Source: Physcomitrium patens
Lineage: Eukaryota; Streptophyta; Bryopsida; Funariales; Funariaceae
Length of the DNA: 64,000 nt
Direction: 5' to 3'
NCBI RefSeq assembly: GCF_000002425.4
Contig: NC_037254.1
Location: 20,313,418-20,377,417, forward strand
The translations under genes and the position numbers were made by a program. Under the pieces are notes generated by a model, which saw only the letters and a list, made by a program, of their open reading frames with translations, ran no database searches and had not been told where the DNA came from. This document shows positions 47,040 to 58,100 of the stretch, one piece after another. Every line of letters starts with the position of its first letter. Positions within the stretch are counted from its first letter, which is position 1.

Positions 47040-49010
47040 ATGGAATAACTCCCAATTGTGAAATTGTTAGGTTAAATAAAATGTGGGTGTTTGTAATTCA
47101 ATTAAAATTAATGCCTTCCAAGCAATGGTTATCGATATTAAATTAAAATATCAGATGAAATTCACCACACAAAAAAATAATAATAAAAGTAATTAATTAA
47201 GTTTTTCTTATTAATTCACAATAAGAATAAAATTTTAAGTTTAAATTAAAAGTTAAAAATTAACGTTAAAAGTTAAAAGTTAAAGTTAGAAATTAAAGTT
47301 AAAAGTTAAAAATTTAAGTGAGAATATTAAAGGTTAAAAATTAAAAGTATTTAGTCAAATGTTGAAAAGTGGAGATTACGAGTTATTGTGAAGATAAAAG
47401 TAAAAATAAAATAAGAGGGGTAAAAGCGAAGGTACCTTGACAACGCCAAGGATTGAAGGCAGGGACCCCCTTTTACTCCAAAATTTGCCAAAACTTTTAA
47501 TGAGCTCCAAATTGAATTATTCCCAGGTTGTTGCAAGGTTAACTTAAAGGCGCTCCTGTCTCAACAAATCTCATTGCAATCTAGTGATCCAGTCGTGAGA
47601 ATTGCTCCTTTGAAGTTGAGTGATCCAATCTGTCGCGGTGACCAACCCCCTTCACTTAGAAATTCGCTAAAAATTCAAATTGTCTTCAAATCCAGCGAAA
47701 CTGGTGTTTTTGAAAGCTTAGCTTTTAAATCTTGATGCTCCCAAAATTTCAAACTAATCGGATTATCAGACACTGAGAAATGCCTTCCCAAACTCGATTA
47801 ATCCAAACTACGAAGGAAGTCGACCCCCTCACACTCAAAATTTCACCAAAAATTCAGTTCGACTCCAAATGGAGCAAGCCTTACCTTGTTGAAAAGCTAA
47901 AAACAAAAGCTACAACAAAAAAAAATCACCTTAGAACTAAAACAATTGAATGACTGATGGAGGGAAATCTGAGGCTCTTAAAACCCTTGGAGTAATTGGG
48001 AGGTCAAGGGAGCTATTCACCACAATGAAACGTGTTTTAACACCCAATGACTATCATTCATAACTCAAAATCTATGCACATCCACCCACAAAATTCAAAA
48101 TGAGATTTAAAATCTAAATGAAATTAAAATTAGGGTTTTTGGCCAAATTTTAGCATGGCTTCGCCCTTCACCAAAAGAAGAGAGAGAGAGAGGCTTGGAA
48201 AACCAAGCCTCTCTTATACAATTGAGTGGAGGCTCGTAGAAGGGTGGCTACATCTCCACCCTTGATTTTTAAGATCCCTAATCTAGATCTACAGCCTTCA
48301 CTCATCCAAGAGCCAATCTCGTTATCAAGGCTGATGGCTCTTGTAAGTGGTCAAGAAAGCATTGTTTTGTTAATCTAACTTCACTATTGTGTTCAAAACA
48401 CCTTTTTAAGCTAAGATCGAATACTCACATGCCTCAATCCATGATCAATTATAATTTTCACGGAAGTTTTTACTTACAAGGATCTTGACAATTTTTGTGA
48501 AATTCTTCAAAATGAGAATTTCATTGCTTTTCTTGTAATTTGAAGGAGAGGTTGCTGATCTTATTTTCTTCACTCCACGAGGTAAATCTAATGCCACCAT
48601 TGCATTAAAAAGACTCCCATTAAGTAGAAGAACCACCATGCTGCTTAAATTTGTCAAATTTGGAGGAAAATCCAAAATTACTATTCCTAACTCCCTAAAT
48701 GTTTTAGAGAATTATAATTCCAACTCCTAAATCATGTGAATGATCATAGATGCATTCATAGGCTTTTAGTCAACCCTTATAGTAATGACTAACAACCTCT
48801 AAATTATTAAACTAACTAAGTTGCTATTCTGATTTTCTAACTCTTATCACTTTAGTCCTAATTAATCTAATTTAAGGAATTAGACTATGATTTATACCAT
48901 CAAGGATTGTAATCCTAAAAATTCTATAAAACTAAATTCCACTTATATAAATCCTAATCTAACATGTTTAATTATCATAAAATAGGAAAATAATAAAAAT
49001 TTAAATTTTA
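47040..49010 (-). mobile_element. About 2 kb foreign insertion in the Copia element, LTR-like
   Basis: The Copia reading frame stops making sense at about 47040 and resumes at 49019. The inserted DNA has a minus-strand TATA-like GTATAAGAG (about 48211-48219) directly followed by a perfect 12-bp hairpin with AAAA loop (48187-48214), like the Gypsy LTR promoter. A tract of GTTAAAA-type units lies at about 47235-47345. GAGCTCA occurs at 47024 and 49023 but in different codon phases, so it may not be a target duplication. No domain is recognised; borders are approximate. Confidence 0.5.
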
Positions 49011-49018
49011 GAGTATAA

Positions 49019-50829
49019 TTGAGAGCTCACAATACTATTCCTTCAATTCCTATGAAAAACAATCTTGGAATTGGAAGGAATAAGAACAAGTTGAGTAAAG
49101 AGTTAAATATTCTATATTGTGCTACAGATGATTTTTGGGATAGACCATCTATTATGGTAGATGAATCATTTGCATATATAATTATAGAAGCCCTTTCTTG
49201 CAAGGAAGATGATTCTCAATCTCAAACCATCGAAGAGGCGATGCATCGCTCAGATTGGTCAAAATGAAAAACTGCTATTGAAGAAGAGTATGCCTCTTTG
49301 CGTAAGAGAAAAGTCTTGGGTCCAATTGTAGACACTCTTACATCTGGCCCTATGGGATATAAAATGATATTTAATATGCAAGCGAGATGCTTAAGGCCAA
49401 ATAACCCACTGTAAAGCTCGTCTTATTGCTCAAGGATTTACTCAACGATTTGGCATTGATTATGAATCCACATATTCTCTAGTCATGGATTCAATTACAT
49501 TTTGATATATTATTGGAATGATAGTTCATGCCACCTTTGAGATGCATCTGATGGATGTAGTAACTACATATCTATATGGTTCTCTTGATGCAAATATTTA
49601 AATGAAAGTTCCATCTGGCTTAGAAACATGAACTCCAAATCAACCCGCTCCAAAAAAATATCGTGGTATTAAATTATGTAAGACCTTGTATGATTTAAAA
49701 GAATCCGAACAAATGTGGTACCAACATCTTCGAGATTGTTTAATTACAAATAATTTTATAAGTGATCCACAAATCTCTTGTTTGTTTATCAAACGAGATA
49801 AAAATAGTTTTATGATCATCTCTCTATATGTTGATGATCTTAACCTAGTGGGCACTATATCTGCATGTGTTACACCTACAAACCTACTTATATGTGAATT
49901 TGAGATGAAAATGCTAGGAAAAACAACTTTCTGCATTGGTCTTCAAATTATGCATCTAACAGATGATAGCATTTTTCTCTACCAACTAACATATATTAGA
50001 CGAATCTTGCGAAGATTTAATATGATTGATGCTTATCTATTGTCCACACCAATGGTTGGACATGGTCGTGATGGTCATGATCCATACTGTCCATGCGAGG
50101 AGGAGGAGGAAATATTGGATGACCTATATCCATACGTCGCAGCGGGTGGAGCACTTTTGTATTTAGCTACATCTACAAGATCAGATATTGCATTTGCAGT
50201 TAGTGTTCTTGCAAGACATAGTGCATGTCCAACACTACGACATTGGAATGGCATCAAACATTTATTATGTTATTTAAAAGGTACTGAAGACTTGGGATTA
50301 TACTACACACAATCTGTAGATCCAAATTTGGTTGGATATTGTGATGTAGGATATAAATCTAATATTGCAACAGCTAAAATCTCAAACATGATATGTATTC
50401 TTAAGACATGGAGCTGCAATATCATGGAAATCAGTGAAACAAACAATAACTGCAACTTCATCCAACCATGCAAAAATTATTGCATTACATGAAGCATCTC
50501 GAGAATGTATTTGGTTGTGATCAATTGATAAATTCATTCAAACAACCTGTGGATTTTCATATGATGATTCTCCAACTATCTTGTATGAAGATAATAGTGC
50601 TTGTATTGCATAAATGCAAGTTGGTTTCATTAAAGGTGAGAGGACAAAGCATATTGATCCAAAGTATTTTAGTTACACTCATGACTTGATTACTGATCAA
50701 GCACTTATAATTAAGAAAATTCAATCTGCAAATAACCTGGCTGATCTCTTCACCAAAGCTCTCCCATTAAGCAACCATCGTCGACTTACTTATGGCATTG
50801 GTATGCGACAACTTGCTTTTGTTGAATAA
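49019..50829 (+). pseudogene. Copia reverse transcriptase and RNase H
   Basis: It begins before the reverse transcriptase with MVDESFAYIIIEAL and EEAMHRSDWSK, and has the active-site YVDD in ISLYVDDLNLVG (near 49830). RNase H follows (LVGYCDVGY; YEDNSACIA; TKHIDPKYFSYTHD; LADLFTKALPL). Many stops and frameshifts break the first part; 49686-50390 is open. Confidence 0.9.
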
Positions 50830-51030
50830 GAAAGTTAATGAGCTCTTTAAATAATTAAAAAAAATGATGTTGTACTCTTTTTCCTTCATCTATGGTTTTA
50901 TCTTTAAATAAAATAAGGTTTTCCTAGATAAGGTTTTAATGAGGCAACAATTGTTGATCTTGCAAGATCACAGAAAAGTATAGATCATAATTCTATACAA
51001 ATTTTATATTATGTAAATATTATGATGAGC

Positions 51031-51283
51031 GAGGAGGAGTATTGAGATCATTAAATATAGTCGGCGCTCTCCACAGTATTTATTGTAGAATACAATAAAT
51101 ACTATAGCTACAGTGTTTAGAATCTAGTGGAGAAGTATTTTTTATCTTCTCCCCTTTTTCTCTTCTTGTATACGAGATACAACCAGATGAATAGATTTTT
51201 ATGTGTGAAGCTCTCTCTCCTTAGAAACCCTCTTGTGTGTAAGACTTACTACTACTCTTGTGTCTTTCTAATCATTGTCAACA
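51031..51283 (+). repeat. Copia polypurine tract and 3' LTR (LTR 51040-51283, 244 bp)
   Basis: The purine run GAGGAGGAG precedes TATTGAG. This LTR is 27 bp shorter than the 5' LTR because it has one rather than two copies of the 27-bp unit near its end. Confidence 0.88.
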
Positions 51284-51288
51284 GTTGA
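51284..51288. repeat. Target site duplication, right copy
   Basis: GTTGA, identical to 43687-43691. Confidence 0.88.
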
Positions 51289-51381
51289 GAAATAATAAAA
51301 CCGACAAAGTCCAGAAAGATTTTTTGGACGGGGGGTATTCTTGTGAGTAACTTTCACTGTCGCGAAAGCCTGCCCATATCA

Positions 51382-51489
51382 TCGCAATTCACTAATGCGT
51401 GGCATCCAAGTATCGATTCGCAATTCACTAATGCGTGGCATCCAAGTATCGATTCGCATTTCACTAATGCGTGGCATCCAAGTATCGAT
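51382..51489. repeat. Minisatellite, three 36-bp units
   Basis: Units start at 51382, 51418 and 51454; the third has one changed base, and a fourth begins but breaks off at 51495. Each unit holds ATCGAT and the segment CTAATGCGTGGCATCC. It lies 162 bp before the P450 start codon, so it is in the promoter or 5' untranslated region. Confidence 0.95.
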
Positions 51490-51650
51490 TCGCAAGCATT
51501 TGTTAAAAGCCCAAGAACGAATCTCACATTCCTCAGAGATTGAGGTGTTCCGACAAGTGAGTGGAGTCGAAAAGGAAATTTGATCTGTGACGATAGCATC
51601 GAACACATCTTGTTGAGAAGAGAGAATCAGATTCTGGTGTACGAGTAGCC

Positions 51651-53720
51651 ATGGAGACAGTCCCTGTGAATGTGAGGAACGCTCTTGCAGTGGTGGTAGC
51701 GTCCGTGATTGTTTACAGCGTGATCAAGTTTCTCAGGGTTTCCGTATGGCAGCCACTGCGATTGCGTCGCATCATGGCTAAGCAGGGCGTGAGCGGGCCC
51801 CCGTTTAGGTTTGTTCGTGGGCAGTTCGTGGAGATGTGGAAGTTTACAGAGTCGTTCCCTGACGCTTTGCCGATCGACGATTTCGCGAATCTGACACCCA
51901 CTGTCACGCCTCAGAACGCCTTGTACTATCCAAAATACGGTAGCAATCAGTTGAAGTTGATGATTTTCACGTTTCTAGCTCGTCAAAATGCGCGACTTGA
52001 CCATGTGCTACGATTCTTGTCAGTTTTTTGTGGCGATGTGTGCAAAGATTAAATGCCCAATCGTTTGCAGGAAAAATTTATCTATACTGGTGGGGAACAA
52101 TAACCCGATTGGCTGTGCGGGACCCGAAGATTGTGAAGGAATTGATGGTCTCAAATCACGAGTCATTGACTAGATTGCAGAGTGAGAGCCAGTTTCTCGC
52201 AGAAGTGGTGGGCAAAGGATTGCTAACTCAGGTCGGAGAGAAATGGGCCAGTGAAAGACGCACACTCGGGCCCTTTTTCCATCAAAAATCGCTCGAGGTA
52301 TCTACGAACTTGTTTAGAGCTTTGAAGGATCTGCACATTGTTCAAATTCTGTGGAGTATTAGCTCGATTGTACACGTAAAGTGAGACGAAGTAATATTAA
52401 CACATGTCTATGGCGCGTAGGGCATGGTGGGGGCCATCATGGAAGGAGCAGCTACAGAATTGCAGAAGTGGGAGCAGGAGGTAGAGGAACGAGGTGGCAC
52501 GGCGGAACTTGACGTGGAGCCAGACCTTCACAAGATTTCTGGAAGAATTATCTCCCGCACGGCTTTTGGTGACGAGTTTGAAATAGGAGAGCAGATCTTC
52601 AAGTTTCAGACGCTACTTTCGCAGGAACTTTTAAAGGGATTTCGCAGTACAGCATATTGGCTTGTTCCTGGTTACAGGTAATAATTTCGTCTTCCACCAT
52701 CGTCTTCTTCAAGTAAATGCACGGGTAATGTTTCTGTTATTCTGCTAGTAATGCCATTGATTAGTGCCACCCGGTTACGTATGTGCAGAAATCTTCCTAC
52801 AAAGAGAAACAGATCGATGAACCTTTATGGTTCCCAGGTTGATGCCCTTGTTCGTGGAATTATTAACGCCCGACGAGAAGCTGTTCAAAAGGGGGTAACA
52901 AGCTCTTACGGGGATGATCTTCTGGGGCGGATGCTCACGGCTGCAACTGAGGGATGGAGCGCCAACACGAAAGAGTTCAACCAGTTGGCTGTGTTTAACA
53001 ACTGCAAGCTTTTCTACTTTGCTGGTCAAGACACGGTTGCGAACGCAATTGGCTTCATGATACTAATGCTAGCATTGTATCCGGAATGGCAAGATCGTTG
53101 TCGCCAGGAGGTGACGGAGATCCTTGGCGATGAGCAAGATTGGCGTGCTAGTGATATTTCTCGCCTCAAAGTGGTATGTCTTCTGCTCCTTTCTCATAAA
53201 TAGCTTTATGGATTTTAGTCAAGTTGGCGGTTGGAGATGTGTGTTGCGAGCCATTCGGAGATTTATGTTTCGATATGGGGTTCAGGTGGGAATGGTGTTC
53301 AACGAAACCTTGCGAATCTTTCCACCTGCTTCTACACTTACGAGAGTGGCCGCCAAGGATTTGCAGTTAGAAGGTCTGTTTATACCTAAGGGCATGGCTA
53401 TCGAGTTTTCCTTGGCGGCAATGCACCAAGACAAAGACTATTGGGGCGACGATGTTGGAAAGTTCAACCCTGAAAGATTTGTAAATGGTGCGGCGAGCGC
53501 GTGTACTCATCCACAAGCGTTTTCCCCTTTCGGACTAGGTCCAAAGTTTTGCATCGGGAACAACTTTGCAGTGATGGAAGCAAAGATCGTCTTGGCCATG
53601 ATGCTTCGACGGTTTCAGCTCGTGCTTTCTCCGAATTACAAGCATCACCCGACCTCCATCATGGTACAAAGCCCCAAGTTCGGCTTGCCAATCATCCTCA
53701 AGGCTCTGAAAATCACCTGA
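51651..53720 (+). CDS. Cytochrome P450, CYP72 clan
   Basis: Five exons: 51651-51939, 52071-52297, 52421-52677, 52789-53173, 53286-53720; introns of 111-131 bp are GT-AG and phases agree, giving 530 residues, normal for the family. Residues 10-28 form the membrane anchor of an endoplasmic reticulum P450. The I-helix reads AGQDTVAN (336-343), the K-helix has ETLR (393-396), PERF is at 448-451, and the heme loop is FGLGPKFCIG with Cys475 as iron ligand. YLYWWG and PTKRNRSM are features of the CYP72 clan (CYP72, 709, 714, 715, 734, 735), whose members often modify hormones or terpenoids. The usual Arg of the heme loop is Lys, and the usual Thr-Thr of the I-helix is Thr-Val; the first Thr is kept. 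The substrate cannot be told. A Copia LTR and a minisatellite lie directly upstream. Confidence 0.92.
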
Positions 53721-55180
53721 AGACTAGATCTCATGGTTCCTGGGGGAGTGTAGAGATGATAATTGTCTTTTTCTAATTAGCTGGAGATTAGCTTCGGAAG
53801 GTAATTCGCAAGGGCCATTAAGAAGGGCCACTGAAATGTGCGACGATTGCTAAACTGGAGCTTGGAAGTGAGAAACTTGGCTCTGGAATCACGAACATGC
53901 AGATCATGCCTTCGCTCCGTTTTTGCCAGCACTGTAATGCAACCCTCTACGGTGGATCCAGATGATGAGATGTAGTCTCGTTCTCTGCATTACCACCCAG
54001 TCCATTAGCAGGCATGGTTGGGTGTCTCTAGAAGGCATAGTGAATACTCCATTTCTGTGTCCTTCTAGCTTACAATCCTATATATATATATATATATATA
54101 TATAGAAGTATGTATAAATGTACTTTCATTGTAACTATTTCTCTCTGTTCCTGTAATACTGCTAAATCTGTACTCTACAGTTTCTGATCCATCTTTGCGT
54201 AATTGCTCACCCTGATAACAGTTCTTAGAAGAGGTGCTTATATTCCTTGTTCAGTAGGTTAAGAAGCTTTCACAGGATATAAAATGTGGCAGGTAACCAA
54301 ATATTCTTCTACTTTTCAGTATAGTACTCAGCTCCATCTCATTAATCAATAACATATGAACTTGTCAAATTTTAGTGATAACAACCACAACGTAATTCTG
54401 CAATAGTAATGCAGGACCGAGTTCTCATGAAGCAGAATCAACCAGAAAATGTCTTAATTGAGTTACAACATATTCCATTGCCTGAAGAACCCAGTATAAT
54501 TTGATATGAAATTGCAGATGGGCAGCAGTTTATATTGGGTGCTTTGGGGGTTTTCAACACATTGGCAACAACTAATTTTCAAAGGAAATCAAATAAAATA
54601 GAACATTGTTCTGTAAAGTTAAAATATTATTAAAAAAGAAGAAGAAGATATAGATGCATGCAATAAAGTGCAAACATAAATAATTTCTAAAACCAAATCA
54701 CTTTAATTTTTTAGAAAGAAAATGAGAGAGAAGATGATCACAAGGACAAAAGGTTGCTCCTGATCTGCGGCAACTTTTTTTTTTTATTGTTGATAGAAAG
54801 TCCAGGCCACCTTAGATCCCCCCCACCTCCTTTCTCCATATTTTTTTTTTTTTTTTTTTTTTTTTGTGATATGTTTTGGAGATTCCAATCTTCACGGTGT
54901 GTTTTATTCCTGTACGTGTGGATGTGTGGCTATATTTATTCATCTTCATTCTGTCAAACTGTTGTGGCAGAATCTTTTTTTTGTCATTAACACATAAAGT
55001 TGAGGTTAGACATCATTTGGCAAAAGAGCGTTGGTACAAGAAGGAGCTCCATTTTTTGTTGGTGGTGCTCTAGGTTTATTGACTATAAGTCACGGCAACA
55101 ACTTGTTATGTTTTGTTCCTTTTCCTTTTTCTTGTGAAGTGTTGGTGTATCATCATACAATTATATAATGAAAATATATA
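53721..55180. other. 3' flank of the P450 gene and AT-rich spacer
   Basis: Likely 3' untranslated region first, with a (TA)n tract at about 54080-54103. A T25 tract lies at 54841-54865. No further gene recognised. Confidence 0.7.
54841..54865. repeat. T25 homopolymer
   Basis: Twenty-five T in a row. Confidence 0.95.
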
Positions 55181-55199
55181 TTAAAAAAAAAAAAACGAT

Positions 55200-56215
55200 T
55201 TCTAATTAATATTCAAGTAAATTGAGGTCTTGAAAATGGAGTTTTGAAGGTCTTGAATATTAATTAGTTCAAGTAAATTTAGGTCTTGAAAATGGAGTTT
55301 TGAAGGTCATTGAGGATTTCTAAGATCTTTAGCAATCTACTAATTAAATTGAAGTGAAACATTTGTATGTGGATAATAGACTTGATTTCTAACATATATG
55401 TGAATTTTGAGAGATATTAAATAATGGAATTAAGAGATTTTGTCTTGAAGAGATTGGCATCAAGATTGGAGGAGGCTAACCCACATCCAAGCAAGTTTTT
55501 GGATTTATCATCTACTTGGTATGTGTGATCTTCAAATTTTTTTTGCATGTTTCTAATTTAGTTTTTACAAGGTTTGCAAAGTTTGAGTCAAAATCAACAA
55601 TTTAATCATTTGTTATTGAATTTTTTAATCTACTATAGGATTATTAAGAAGTTTATTTAAGATTTAGGAATTAATTAAAGATTGATAAAGATTGGTTTAG
55701 GATCTAGGATTTAATTAGGATTTGATTAAGATTTGATTAGGATTCTTTTTGGATTTATTTAAGATTTGATTATGACTCATTAAGCTTGGTGTAAGATTTA
55801 GGATTTCATGAAGATTTTATTAGGATTTAATTAATGTTCAATTAGAATTTCAATTAAGATTTGACCTAAGATTTGATTGAGATTTATTAAGATTTTAATT
55901 AGGATTAAATTAAGATTTATTTATAATTTATTTAGATTTTCTATTTTTATTATTTATTTAAGATTATTATTACTTTTAAAGGCTTATTTTTATATTTTTT
56001 TAAAGATTTTTTGATATTTTTTTAAAAAATTAACTTTTGAATTTTTGAATTTCTTTTGTAACTTCTTTTTAAATTTATTTTTGATTTTTTAAAGTTTGAT
56101 TAAAATTATTAAGGCTTATTTAAAGTTTATTTAAGATTCTATTAGACTTGATAGAATTATTGTTGAATTTCTACTAATCTTCCACAACTAGATGCTTGGT
56201 GCATTTTCAAGCAAG
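55200..56215 (+). repeat. Dispersed repeat, copy 3 (partial)
   Basis: It starts with a 56-bp tandem duplication (TTCAAGTAAATT at 55212 and 55268), goes on with TTTCTAAGATCTTTAGCAAT (also at about 57333), then degenerate GATTTAGGATTT units (55640-55930), and ends in the shared ATGCTTGGTGCATTTT segment at 56192. Confidence 0.75.
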
Positions 56216-56649
56216 AATACACCTAATACATCAGCGTTTGGTTGTGGTGATACTATAATGAAAAGTCAAGGTGTTTTTTTTTTTTTTCTTTGATGAAAGA
56301 GAAGAGTATAGTAAAGTTGGCATTGGAAGGCAACTCAATTGTGGTCACCAAGAGTATGCTTGATTTGCCTTGAGTGTGGAGTGTGGAGGAAGTGTTGAGA
56401 TTAAAGAGGTGTTAATAGCAAGAGATTATCAAAATACAATTAAAGTACTGCAACCAATGTAGCCTTTTTCAATAGAAAATTTTAGTAGTACTCTTCTTGA
56501 TCAAAGGTATTGCAACTGATAAAAAGAAGAGCAAGCTAGTTGTTACTATTTTTTAGTAGTTGGAGCTTGTCAATTGTGTTTTTTTTTAATGTTGATATAG
56601 TGTAGTGCTAAGATATAGTCCACTATTGTCATGATGTAATATGGCTAAT

Positions 56650-58100
56650 GGATGAAAAGAAATGATATTGTAGAAGATCTTATTTTAAAATATTATAAAA
56701 AATTATCTGAAAAATATAGATAATAGTCAAAAAGATAATAAAACTAAAAAATAAGAATACTATCTTTTTGTAAAATAGACTTCTATTTGCTTTGTAGGAC
56801 CATAAATAAGGCAAAACAAAGTAGATTAGAAAATCAAATAATATACACATGTATAAGGAGAAATTAAGAATAGAACTTAGCAAAGTTCACCTCAAAGAGC
56901 CAAGAATTGATATCCCAAGAGGACTAGTTGTCAACATGAGTCGAAATTAGATCCCAAGGCAAAAAACTATGTACCTATGGGAACTTTGGAGTTCTTTTGT
57001 AGATTAAAGAGTAGATTTTGAGAGGAAACTTGAGAAGAGATTTTTAAGCAGTTGTTTCATATCATTTGAATCAATATTGAGATTTTGAGAGACTTTCAAA
57101 GTTAGTAATGTTTTTGGTGGGATTAGGATTTGAAAAATAAAAATACGTTTATAAATTTGAGGGTTTCTTAAGTTTTGTGGTGTGTATATGGATGAAATTT
57201 GGATAATGTATTGATGTGCTAGTTATAAATATGTATGAAAATTTTGAGATCAATCAAACAATTAGATTGAAGTATATGAAGGTTTTTATAGGTTGAGGTT
57301 TCAGAAATTCGAATTTGAAGGTTAGTGAGTATTTCTAAGATCTTTAGCAATCTATCAATTGGATTGAAGTGATTTTTAGTTTTTTTTATGGATATTAGAT
57401 TTGATTTTAAATATTTAAATGAAATTTGAAAGTAATTCAAAGATTCAAGAAGGAAATATTGGTACTAGAAGTTTAACATTCATATTAGAATAGAAGGCCG
57501 TTCAATATTCAATTGGATTATCTTACATTTTTTTCAATTGATAAGTGCAATTGATTTCATCTTTCGTATACTTGTTCTTAACTAAGACATTAAGTGAGAA
57601 AATTTTGAGTTGATATCAATAATTTGATTATTAGTTATTGAAGTTCTATTTTATTATAGGATTTGTTAAGAATTTGTTTAAAATCTAGGATTTGATTTAG
57701 ATTAGGATTTGTTTAGGATTTGATTTAGAACTTATCTAAGGTTTGTTTAAGATTTAGAATTTTATTAGGATTTTATTAGGATTTGATCTAAAATTTGATT
57801 AAAATTTAATTAGAGTTTCAATTAGGATTTGATTTAGGATTTGGTTAAGATTTAATTAGAATTTTAATTAGGATTATATTAAGATTTCTATTTTTAATAT
57901 TTTTTTAGGATTCTTTGTATTTTTTTTGTGACTTCTTTTAAATTTATTTTGTGACTTCTTTTAAATTTATTTTGATAGGATAAAGTTTGATTGAATTATT
58001 AGAAATTACTTGAAGTTTATTTAAGGCTCTATTAGATTTGATAGAATTGTTATTACATTTCTATTTACCTTCTATAGTTAGGCACTTAGTACATTTTAAA
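56650..58100 (+). repeat. Dispersed repeat, copy 2 (possible Gypsy LTR)
   Basis: Homologous to 37270-38620 through most of its length and to 55200-56215 in its second half. It ends at 58081 with a variant of the segment that precedes a Gypsy gag remnant at 27365, which suggests these repeats are LTRs followed by a primer site. Not proven. Confidence 0.7.

Larger units (their letters stand above)
43692..51283 (+). mobile_element. Complete but inactive Ty1/Copia retrotransposon (7592 bp)
   Basis: It has a 5' LTR (43692-43962), leader, gag, integrase, reverse transcriptase and RNase H, polypurine tract (51031-51039) and 3' LTR (51040-51283). GTTGA at 43687-43691 and 51284-51288 is a perfect 5-bp target duplication, so the borders are firm. 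The length exceeds the usual 5 kb because about 2 kb of non-Copia sequence lies between integrase and reverse transcriptase. Stops and frameshifts occur in every domain. Its 3' LTR ends 367 bp before the P450 start codon. Confidence 0.93.

Noticed and set aside
47024-49029. GAGCTCA on both sides of the Copia insertion as a target duplication
   Set aside because: The two copies stand in different codon phases relative to the Copia frame, so removal of the insert at these points would not restore it; probably chance.
51382-51495. Short regular repeats that could suggest a CRISPR array
   Set aside because: The units are contiguous with no spacers, there are only three, and the host is a eukaryote. 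It is a minisatellite.
51343-51543. 66-codon frame with a 12-residue repeat over the minisatellite
   Set aside because: The unit length of 36 is a multiple of three, so several frames stay open by necessity; at least three frames on both strands are open here.
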